Origin: a bacterium
GTDB lineage: Bacteria > Patescibacteriota > Gracilibacteria > Absconditabacterales > Absconditicoccaceae
Reading direction: 5' to 3'
NCBI GenBank assembly: GCA_020627925.1
Contig: JAHDFY010000004.1
Coordinates: forward strand, 1 to 64,000
DNA length: 64,000 nt
Numbering within the stretch: the stretch's first letter is position 1; the number at the start of each line of letters is the position of its first letter. The position numbers and the translations under genes were made by a program. Below are positions 54,889-64,000 of this stretch, in pieces. The notes under the pieces were generated by a model. The model was not told the DNA's origin. It saw nothing but the letters and a program-made list of their open reading frames with translations, and ran no database searches.

Positions 54889-57873
54889 ATGCCCAAGAAA
54901 AAAAACGACCTACCAATAGGAAATAATGACTTTATTAAGCTACAATGAGTAAAAACTCATAACCTAAAAAACATTGACATAGAAATACCAAAAAATCAGT
55001 TAGTAACAGTCACCTGAGTGTCATGATCAGGAAAGTCGTCATTAGCATTTCACACTATATACAAAGAATGACAGTTCCGTTATATTGAGTCACTGTCATC
55101 GTACCTTAGACAATTTTTTAATCTAGGCACAAGACCTGATTTAGACCATAGTGAATGACTGTCACCTGCGGTTGCTATTGAGCAAAACAAATCAGTAGGT
55201 AATAGCAGAAGTACGGTTGGAACACTGACTGAGATAGATGACTATTTGAGGCTATTATTTGCAAAAATAGGAACGCCCTACTCGTATGGGTCAGGAAAAG
55301 CAATCAAAGCACAAACGGTAGAGCAAATTATCCAAGAAATCAAAGATGTCTATGCTGACAAAAAAATATACCTTCTCAAAGAAGCAGGAAAATACAAAGA
55401 ACAAAAAGATTTTGATACATTTGTAAAAAAGAACCGTAATAGAGTCGAAAAAGAAAAATGATTTACAAGATATTTATTAGTTTCTGACAACAAAGATCTC
55501 GATCCTATAGAATATTTTTACTTAGAAACACCAAAGGTTCCTGAGAAGTTTTTCCCAATCAAAATTTATGGTATTTTTGATCGTATTACAGTAGAAGAAA
55601 AAAAGATTGCAAGATTAAAAGAAGATATAATAAAAATTCTGGATGAAACCAAAAAATTTGGAATTTACGTAGATGGGGAAGATGCAAAAAAAATAAAATG
55701 GTTTACTGACAAAAACTATTGTCCTGACCACAATCTTGAATATCCAAAGTTTTCCCCTCAGCATTTTTCAGCAAATCGTCAGGAATGAGCGTGTCCAAAC
55801 TGTCATGGAATAGGAGAAGTGTTACAAGTTGATTTTGATAAAATACTTGATCCACAAAGCAATTATCTCAAAGCAATACTGCCTTGGAGAGATTCAAATT
55901 TGGGTCAATCAATTTTGAAAAAGCTTGCTTCAAAGTACAGCATTGATACCAACAAATTATGGAAAGAACTACCTGAGTGGTTTCAACATGTCGTGGTAGA
56001 ATGAGACAATGAACTCATAAGAATTGCTATGGGTGGAAAATTCGTCAGCATGAAATATAATGGTGTTGAGGATGTACTCAAAGAGCAATACAACAAAGGA
56101 ATGCTAACAGTGGACTTTCAAGCAATGCTTAACATGGAAGCATGTCCTACATGTCATGGTCACAAACTCCGTAAAGAATCATTACATGTTTTTTTAACTG
56201 TGCCAGCAAACACCAAGACAAAAAAATTATTTTCTGCTCCAAAAAAAGGTCATACCTATTACCAAAACATAGTAGATCAAGTAAATAAAGATTACTTTCA
56301 CTACAACATTGCCCAACTTCATACCATGCCGATGAAAGATCTCATCGTTTTTCTTGAAGCATTTATGGAATACACTAATCAACCCAAAATACTTGTAGAA
56401 AGAATTTTGAAACCTCTTCTCGATAGAGCAAAAACAATTGAATCATTGGGACTATCATATATTACACTCCACAGACCAATCAAAACAATTTCGTGAGGAG
56501 AATTACAAAGGTTAAGATTGGCAAAACAGTTATGAAACAAGTTAACATGAATCATTTATGTACTTGATGAACCGACGATTGGACTTAATGATGAAGAAAT
56601 TATCAAAGTAATTGAAGCAATAAAGAGACTAAAAAATATGGGAAACTCTATCATAGTAGTAGAGCATCATGATGAGTTCATAAAAGAATCAGACTGGGTA
56701 GTAGAAATCGGTCCATGAGCATGAGATTTTGGATGAAATGTTGTATTTAATGGAACCTACAAAGAATTTATAAAAAGCGATACTCTCACATCACAATATC
56801 TCACTTGAAAAAAGAAAAATATCATAGAATGGAATCATACACCAAAAGATAAAAAAATAAGTATCAAGAAAGCAAACAAGTTTAATCTACAAAATATCGA
56901 CGTAGATATTAGACTATGAAGTTTCACTATTCTTACATGACACTCATGATCGTGAAAGACAACACTTATGTACACAACACTCTATAGGTTTTTACAAGAC
57001 AAACAAAAATTTATTCAAAGCTACATTAGATTAGAACTACTAAAAAAAGGATATACCTGGCAAGAAATAATTAGTGCACCCGTCATGAACAAAGAAGAAT
57101 ACGAACATTACGAATGACTTGCTTTGCAAGAATTTCACAAAGACCTTTCTGTAGAAACTATTATGTGACATGAAAATATAAATAATGTGCTCTATGTTAA
57201 TCAATCAAGTATCGGTAAAACACCAAGAAGTTGTCCTGCAACATTTGTAGGTGTCTTTGACAAAATAAGAGATCTTTACGCAGGAACTAATGATGCAAAA
57301 TATCTATGATTCAATTCAGGGCATTTTTCATTCAACAGCAAAAAAGGATCTTGCCCGGAATGTAACGGATACTGATATAAAAAAGTTGAATTACAATTCT
57401 TGCCAGACACCTATGTGCCGTGTAAACTATGTAAAGGATCGAGATACAAATCTGAAATAATGGAAATAAAATGGAGAGGAACAAACATTTCTGAAGTATT
57501 ACAAATGTACATAAAAGATGCTCTCAAATTTTTTGAAGATATTGATCATCTCTATGAACCGCTCAATTTGATGAACAAAATTGGTTTGTGATATCTTAAG
57601 ATGTGACAACCAGCCCATATGCTTTCATGAGGAGAATCACAAAGACTAAAGTTAGTAAAACATCTTCTCAAATCATACAAATGACATACCCTATACTTTC
57701 TGGATGAACCAACCGTATGATTACATGCCGATGATATTGGAAGACTACTGAATGTACTCAAAGAATTTTTGGAAAAATGAGATACTATACTGATGATTGA
57801 ACATGACAAAACGTTATTAGAACATGCTGATCATGTAATCAGATTAGAAAATGGAAACGTTGTTAGCACCTAA
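54889..57873 (+). CDS. uvrA: Excinuclease ABC subunit A
   Basis: UvrA scans DNA for damage and loads UvrB. 994 aa, complete: first Walker A VTGVSGSGKSSLAFHTI (residue about 44), first zinc module CPNCHG and CPTCHG, signature ISGGELQRLRLAKQL, Walker B YVLDEPTIGLNDEE, second Walker A ILTGHSGSGKTTLM (about 685), second zinc module CPECNG and CKLCKG, LSGGESQRLKLVKHL and LYFLDEPTVGLHADD. Many glycines of these motifs are TGA. With uvrC (3.3 kb) and only half of uvrB (47.9 kb) in the window, excision repair may be incomplete here. Confidence 0.98.
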
Positions 57874-57903
57874 TTACTCTTTATTTATTCTTAACAAACA
57901 ACA

Positions 57904-58554
57904 ATGAAAAAATTTATGTGGTTAGTAGTATTTTTTTGTCTATTTGTGTCAACATGAAATACCTATACTGCCACATCAAGAGACAAGGAGGCAGTTCGCC
58001 ATCTTACTCAAAAAATACAAGTAGCAACACAAAAACATGGAAATAACTTTAAAAACATTTTCAAAGAAAAAATAAAAAAAGAATTTGTACAAGCAAAAAC
58101 AGCCAATAGAAAATATATTCTAAATGAAATATGGAAAACTCTCACAATAAAAAACAATAAGGAAAAAATAACAATAAAAGATGGTTCATACAAAAACAAT
58201 TCACTATGATTTTCTTTTAACTACCCACAAGAAAATATTTCTCAAGCAAAAAAGAATAGTAACAATTTTCAGACAATAAACTATACAAGCGAATCACAGT
58301 CTTCTCCTGTTTACATACAAGTGACTTACACCAATGGCATAGAAGACTTTCCTGAGATATTTTCTGACAAAAACACAACGCAAGAAGAAAAAAATGGAAG
58401 AAAAATTTTTACTACCTACAACAATGAATTTAAAAGCACTATTGGAACGACATATCAAGCATGGTTTCAATTAGGGGAGTATATAATTTTTATTGAAACA
58501 AATAAATCTGAGTCTGTTATTACATCAATAGTTCAATCATTACAATTTGATTAA
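57904..58554 (+). CDS. Secreted protein, 216 aa
   Basis: Signal peptide MKKFMWLVVFFCLFVSTGNTYT (the Gly is TGA). The mature protein begins with a charged helical part and ends in a beta-rich domain with YKNNSLGFSFNYPQEN, YIQVTYTNGIEDFPE and TTYQAWFQLGEYIIFIETN, which looks like a PsbP-like or lipocalin-like small fold common in exported proteins with unknown ligands. Not recognised by family. It starts 30 bp after uvrA. Confidence 0.65.
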
Positions 58555-58574
58555 TTTTTAATCACTTACTAGGT

Positions 58575-59723
58575 ATGAAAAAAGTTGCTTTTGTTCATGA
58601 TCGATTAGTTTTCCTGTGAGGCGCAGATAAAGTGTTTTTTCAATTAATTGAAGATGAAAAAAACTATGATGACGCAACAATATTTACTCTTATAAGTAAA
58701 TACAAACACCTCGATATAGCATGAAAAAAAATTACAATTATTACAGCACTTCCTCATCGAATAAATAATTGGTTTATTTATCGATCAACCGACAAAAAAA
58801 AATTTACCAATTATTTTTCTCGTCAATTTTCTAGGGTTCGAAACTATCGCAATCTTATAGTTTTTTTTCCAATTCTTTTACAATTACTTTCTTATAAAAT
58901 AAGAAAATATAATCCACAAAAAATAATTATTTCTTCTGCAAATGTTTCAAAAAACATTAATGTGCCATGAGTATACAAAAAACTATATATACACTCCCCC
59001 ATTATGTATGTACAAAAAGAATTCAAAAAGTTTTTTGAGAAATTTAATTACCCTACAAGAGTGTTATTATATATAATTACTCCATATATTCGCAAACGAG
59101 ATAAAAAATTTACCACTTTTGATGAAGTGCGATCAAACTCATTCCACACAGCAAAATTAGTAAAGCAAACATACAAGATAGAGTCCAAAGTTGCCTATCC
59201 TATCGTACCAGAAAAAGAGCTATATTTTCAACAAAAAGTAGCAAAAAAAATAGATGATTATTACATATACGTAGGAAGACTTGTGAATACACTCAGAGAC
59301 GTTGACAAAATAATTCACTTATGTAATCAAACACAGACAAAACTTATCATAATATGATCATGAGCAGATGAAGAACATTTACACTCAATAGCATGAGAAA
59401 CAATTCATTTTATGTGATATATTTCTGATAGAAAAAAAATTATTTCTTTAGTGAAAAAATCAAAAGGCTACATAAATCTTGCTTATGAAAGTTCTTGAAT
59501 GTCTACAGTAGAAGCAATGCTTTTGGGAGTACCTATTTTGTGATACAATAAGTGAGGTACAGCAGAATTAGTAGATAAAAAATCATGATACCTCGTTAAC
59601 AAAAAAGACATGAAATCACTTATTGAATGATTTAACAAGTTTTGCTCTAATTCTTATGATCGTCATTACATACAAAAAAACATCCAACAAAGAATAGAGA
59701 AATTTTGACGACATACCATGTAA
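58575..59723 (+). CDS. Glycosyltransferase family 4
   Basis: 382 aa, GT-B fold. The N-terminal family mark HDWLxxxGGAxxV is present as VAFVHD-CGA-LVFLGGADKV (CGA 58602-58604 at the W), and R-x-WD before the NS motif has CGA at 59097-59099 (RK-CGA-DKK, then SNSFHTAKLV). The nucleotide-sugar site in the C-terminal domain is IYVGRLVN, IIIGSGADEE and YESSGMSTVEAMLLGVPILGY. Two independent conserved Trp positions read by CGA. It probably adds a sugar in surface polysaccharide synthesis together with the ligase-like gene. Confidence 0.92.
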
Positions 59724-59745
59724 TATTTTTATTATCACAACTATT

Positions 59746-61047
59746 ATGTTTTTTTTTCTTCGTAGCTTTTTGTTATTCATTGCTTTGTATCACATCATCG
59801 CAACTTTTTTGGTTTATGGAAGCAATAGCTGATTAACAACAAGTGACGTTGCAATAGCAAGAGAAATTATATGGATTTTATTTAGTCTTATTTGTTTTAT
59901 CTTATGATTAAAAAATAAAAAAGTTTTTTTATTTCTCAAAGCAACCAAAAAATCTACTATTGCACTCATAGTGCTATTTGCTTTTAGTATTGTAATGTCG
60001 ATACTATTATGAAAAAGTTGGTACAGCATCATGATATGAATCAAATATAGTTTACGATATTTATGTATATTTTATTCTAGTGTTTATATTGGATTTTACA
60101 TAGATAAAAAAAACGAACACTTACTCATCAATTTCACCAACCGAATAATAAAATTAGTAAGTACTATTATCGTTGTGTGACTGATGTGGCAAATAACAAA
60201 ACATATCTTTCCTAACATTTTTTCACTGATGTGATATGGAGCAGTATGAGATTTTGTTTTTTGATCAAATCCCCCTATCTACTACCGCACATGACCTTGA
60301 TGATTTCCTAGACTATCATGAATTTTTTCTTGACCCAATAATTATGGATATTTTTTTGTAGCTTATGCGGGAATAATATTTCTGATGAGTCAATTAATTT
60401 CTCCTAGTAATCATATCAAAAAATTATTAGCATGTTTTGTCAGTGGGATATCGCTTCTACGAACGTTTTCAAGATGAGCATTATTGGTAGTATTTATTCA
60501 GGCATCTATTTTTTTTAGAGACTTTTTTAAAAAGAAAAAAAAGATGTTCTTCGGAGTCATTGCTATTACCTTGTCTGTTTTTATTTGACTATCCGTGTTT
60601 AAGTGATCATCCACATTGGAACACATCACACAAAAATGAAAATGAATAGCAATAGTCATACAACAACCTTTTTGATTTTGACTAGGTACTGCTGGACCCG
60701 CAATACACCATGAATGAACATTACTACCAGAAAATTTCTATCTTCAACTTATGGCTGATATAGGGGTAATAGGAACAATTATTCGAATATATCGATGGCT
60801 ATTATTTTTCTGACACGTAAAACAAATAAAACAAGCAAGCAATCAAAATCACATCAACAAAAAAATTTACCTAATGTTTACAATGATGACATTGGGATTA
60901 TTTTGATTATTTATTGAATGATTATTCCTTCATGTTTTTGAAGATAGTATGATCAATTATTTATTTTTTGTTCCATATGGAATTTTTTTCTGATACCTTT
61001 TACAACAAAACGAAATTACTTTTCAAAAAAATAAACAAAAAGTATAG
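59746..61047 (+). CDS. O-antigen ligase/polymerase-like membrane protein
   Basis: 433 aa with about eleven membrane helices and the family's extracytoplasmic loop and signature region (PRLSGIFSGPNNYGYFFVAYAG, LLRTFSRGALLVVFIQA with the T-SRG motif, then GLGTAGPAIHHEG and LLPENFYLQLMADIGVIG). WaaL/Wzy-type enzymes join or polymerise glycans at the outer face of the membrane. By my count 25 of 38 glycines are TGA, so no long frame exists under the standard code. The next gene starts 130 bp later, behind a possible promoter. Confidence 0.85.
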
Positions 61048-61098
61048 ATTCACATTGAATAATATTACATGAAGTCAATTTAAAATAAAAGAAGACGC

Positions 61099-61128
61099 TT
61101 GCATTTACACAAAAATACACGATATTCT
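61099..61128 (+). promoter_or_regulatory. Possible promoter of DsbA-like gene
   Basis: TTGCAT (61099-61104), 18-nt spacer, TATTCT (61123-61128), 50 nt before the ATG. Confidence 0.4.
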
Positions 61129-61177
61129 TTTGTGGTATACACCAGGATGTTTTTAACTTATATTAAAATATTTTCAC

Positions 61178-62209
61178 ATGGTAGAAAAAAAAACTACAAA
61201 AAGAACAACAACTAAAGCCACCGCGAAAAAAACTACGGCAAAAAAAACCGCTGCAAAAACAAAAAAAACAAGTACTGCAAAATCTGTCACAAAACCTAGA
61301 ACAACTACTACGACATCAAGAGCTACTATTTCTCGCTCTCCTAAAAAAGTAGAGAGCTCTCATGATGGTTTCAAATGGGTAGTATTAATTCTTCTTGTTG
61401 CAAACTTGATTGCTAATGTCATCATTATGCAAAACAATGTTGCAAAGGAAGTTATTGTTGATGCAATCAATGAAGTTGAAGCACTCAAAGTAGGAGGTGA
61501 AGAAAATTATACGATTCTCAAAGAAATTTACACAAGTGAAAACTTTGCTGAACAACAAAAAAAGAGTCTAGAAGGAACTCGTGATAGAATCAATGGAACA
61601 GCAGGATCCCAACCAACAATGTGAGGAACAACAGAAACAAATGACAACACTCCAAAAAAAATTAGTGCTGCACAAATAAGTGAAGTACTAAAAGACACAT
61701 ATCCCCAAGGAGACGCAAATGGAAAATTAGTACTATTGGAATACTCTGATTACCTTTGTCCTTTCTGTCAAAGACAATTTACTCAAGGGGTCGTTGATGA
61801 AATAGTTGCTAATTTTGACGGACAAATCAGTTCTATTTTCAAACCAAACACTCGTTGAAACCCAACATCACTTGAAATAGCAAATGCAACAGAGTGTGCT
61901 GGAGAACAAGGAAAATTCAATGAATATGTTGCAGAAATGTTTGCAGCAGGTCCTTCTCAAAACAATATTGAATCAGTGGGAACAACTGTTGGTTTAAATA
62001 TGGAAACGTTCAACAACTGTGTAGAAATAAACAAATATGATCAAAAAATTACTGATAGCATGGCTCAATGACAATCGCTTTTTGGTGTAAGATGAACACC
62101 AGGAAATGTTATCTTAAATAAAGAAACTGGTGAATATATTTTGATTGCGGGAGCATACCCATACAGTGAGTTTGAAAAAAAGATCAAAGAACTTCTTAAC
62201 GAAGAATAA
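61178..62209 (+). CDS. DsbA-like thiol oxidoreductase with basic N-terminal tail
   Basis: 343 aa in three parts. Residues 1-58 are almost only Lys, Thr, Ala and Ser (TKATAKKTTAKKTAAKTKK), like the tail of histone H1 or AlgP. Then one membrane helix (WVVLILLVANLIANVIIM, about 66-84), a linker, and a DSBA domain with active site CPFC (residues 194-197, LLEYSDYLCPFCQRQF) and the cis-Pro region VRGTPGNVILN. So the redox domain is outside and the basic tail inside, where it could touch nucleic acid or wall polymer. The tail has no TGA; six TGA follow later. Confidence 0.88.
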
Positions 62210-62240
62210 TTGACACAAGTAGACAAAAATTGTGCCAAAG

Positions 62241-62272
62241 AAAAATACCTTAATAAATAAGGTATTTTTCTA
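62241..62272 (+). terminator. Terminator after DsbA-like gene
   Basis: AAAAATACCTTA / TAAGGTATTTTT (62241-62252, 62258-62269), loop ATAAA, T run. Confidence 0.88.
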
Positions 62273-62431
62273 ATTTTAGACAAAAGTAGACAAAAAATTT
62301 ATACATACTTTTTGTAACAAAACATATTAACAAACAAGAAGTATCCTATTGTAAAGCCCAATAACACTCTATTACTTAAAAAATATCCACAAATATATAT
62401 AAAAACACTGTTTGAATATACTATCTATAGA

Positions 62432-64000
62432 ATGAGGAATATTATTGTAACAAACATCTGTTTTCTGCTTATTGCAATAATGCCACTCTATGCACAACAA
62501 ACACAAGTAGCAATTAATAATACTATTGATACAGCGTTTGTTGAAAATTTAAGAGCGGTTGGTTTTCCTGTTGATGAAATTTTACAACAAAAAACAATTT
62601 CACGTTATGATGTGACCAGATTACTTAACGCAGTAGAATGTGTTGATTGCTTGAACCCTGGGCAAAACATGATTGATATATACACACCGTGATTTCGATC
62701 AGATTTTGTTATTAGGCCTTGAGAAGATTTTAGAGATATACTGTTTAAAGAAGCATTCTATAGAGAAGGAAGTTATTATTATTGTGTCGCATATGCTGCA
62801 GACAATGAATATATGAATGGGTATCCTATTGCAACAAGTCCGATTTGTTGATGATTATTTTGTGGGGCAAAAGATACAACCAAAGCTGAGTTTCTACAAA
62901 TAATAATGAATGTTATAGAAAAATATACTTTTCAAAATTATTCCGTCAATTGGTCACAAGTACAAAAATGGAAAGATAATTTAGAAGAATGATGATACGC
63001 AGATAGATATGTATTATCGATCGATGATGATATCATCGACCAATGAGTGCTGCGCTGTGGAACAACCGAATGTCCACTAAAAGATAGACGAGAATACAAA
63101 ACCTACCGTAAATACTGTATGTTTGAGTTAGAAAAATGTGGCAATCAACCCTATGGTTTCCTCAAAGCATGACGATGGCCTATCGCAGAAATTAATCAAT
63201 TGGCAAAAGAATGAATCATCAATGAACCTAATATACAAGATAGCATTCACGATCCAGTGGACGGTGAATATGTTCTTGCTACATTTGGAAGAATGTTTCC
63301 CATCATCTGATGTGAATTTGATAATGACTATGATTGTGACAATATTAGCAATGCATCAGACTCTTGCCCTAATCACTATAATCCACAACAAAGAGATCTT
63401 GATCAAGATGGAATAGGAAATGTATGTGACCCTGATATTGATGGAGACACAGTAACTAACCCTATTGGTATTGTTGATGACAATGATAGTATCATTATTA
63501 GCAAATATGAAGATGATATGGATAATTGTCTTTTTACTCAAAACACCGAACAGCTAGATAGAAACGCTAATAAAATTGGAGATATTTGTGAAGGACTTAA
63601 TGAATCAGTATCTCTTTGGATAAGACCTATTATTGAAGAAGAAAAGTGACCACTTTCTGTTAGCTTTGTTGCAGAAACTGAATGAAACTATACAGAAATA
63701 GAGCGAGATTTTTGATCGAATATAAGCAAAAATGGAAAAGAAGTTTCTCATACATTTGAACAAGCATGAGTATATACAGTAATAGCAAAAGCCTATGGCC
63801 TTCGTAATGACGCAGTGGCAAGGACAACTGTTATTGTTGGTTATAAAGAAGAAACAGCATATGCGATTTCTCCCCAAACCTCTTCTCTTGCATGACCAGC
63901 TCCGTTTGCAACGACAATACAACACAATGTATCATCGGATACTAACTTGGTACAAACAGAAATACTTATCAATGGAACTAAAGAAAAAAAAATCAATGGA
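62432..64000 (+). CDS. Surface protein with TSP3 and PKD modules (3' end outside window)
   Basis: Signal peptide (IICFLLIAIMPLYAQQ-like, ATG 62432) then an N-terminal domain of about 270 residues, rich in Cys and aromatic residues (SYYYCVAYAADNEYMNGYPI), recalling S-layer-homology-type repeats; then thrombospondin type-3 calcium repeats (FDNDYDCDNI, DQDGIGNVCDPDIDGD, NANKIGDICEG), then a PKD-like domain (PLSVSFVAETEGNYTEIERD, VSHTFEQAGVYTVIAKAYG). Open to the right edge (523 codons). Many TGA glycines. Calcium-binding stalks and PKD units suit a cell-contact protein. Confidence 0.8.

Noticed and set aside
62217-62295. Repeated AAGTAGACAAAAA as an attachment site or mobile-element end
   Set aside because: Two short A-rich copies only, no flanking element genes; probably chance in AT-rich DNA.

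Overview
The window is from a very AT-rich bacterial chromosome that uses a non-standard genetic code. In almost every recognisable gene TGA sits in frame where the family has glycine (GroEL Gly-Met tail, P-loops, the GGQ loop of release factor 1, three in a row in the MurB GGGS loop). TAA and TAG are the only stops I see. That code, with the parasitic/CPR-like gene set, points to the Absconditabacteria (SR1) / Gracilibacteria group. A second change is visible: CGA stands where families have tryptophan (HDWL and RxWD in a glycosyltransferase, WDFPGG in a Nudix protein, GENW in MurB, KWY in a C-terminal processing protease), while conserved arginines use CGT, CGC, AGA or AGG. The only tRNA gene here is a tRNA-Arg with anticodon GCG, which reads CGT/CGC but not CGA. 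Together these favour the Absconditabacteria side. All translations below use TGA = Gly; CGA is best read as Trp.

Layout. 1-1432: 3'-incomplete gene for a beta-helix surface protein. 1.6-5.0 kb (+): unknown gene, grpE, uvrC. 5.0-7.6 kb (-): unknown exported protein, rseP. 7.7-9.8 kb (+): tatD, queA, converging on dnaG (-, 9.8-11.5 kb). 11.6-12.9 kb (+): CBS protein and a small membrane protein. 12.9-18.1 kb (-): prfA, a second M50 protease, a family-5 solute-binding protein, secG, pheS. 18.3-23.6 kb (+): FtsE-like ATPase, unknown gene, groES-groEL, two membrane proteins. ddl (-); sod, Nudix and PriA-like genes (+); a frame-broken glycosyltransferase-like gene and a CAP protein (-). 27.9-34.6 kb (+): a large VirD4/TraG-like ATPase with an S1 domain, then a methionine-rich leader peptide with terminator, an unknown gene, metG and a membrane protein. 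34.7-51.5 kb is mostly minus strand: lysozyme-like protein, (uridine kinase-like, +), several unknowns, Nudix, hrcA, sufS, ftsQ, PAP2-like, greA, tRNA-Arg, HU, sigma factor, ferredoxin, processing protease, lipoprotein, yraN, a uvrB 3' half and two cotH paralogues. 51.6-64.0 kb: rlmL-like (+), lipoprotein and HPF-like (-), then murB, uvrA, exported protein, glycosyltransferase, O-antigen ligase-like, DsbA-like and a TSP3/PKD surface protein (+, runs off the right edge).

How the genes fit together. There are core information genes (dnaG, prfA, pheS, metG, greA, HU, sigma), chaperones (grpE, groESL, hrcA), nucleotide excision repair (uvrA, uvrC, only half of uvrB), a cell envelope set (murB, ddl, ftsQ, O-antigen ligase, glycosyltransferase, secG, rseP), and large exported proteins suited to contact with a host cell. 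No amino-acid or nucleotide biosynthesis pathway is seen. The two most unusual signals are the double codon reassignment with its matching tRNA-Arg, and a candidate Met-codon ribosome-stalling attenuator ahead of metG.

Stretches longer than about 150 bp without a gene are 1433-1632, 24538-24722 and 31250-31356; what they hold is given under the features. No CRISPR array, insertion sequence, rRNA gene or replication origin was seen.
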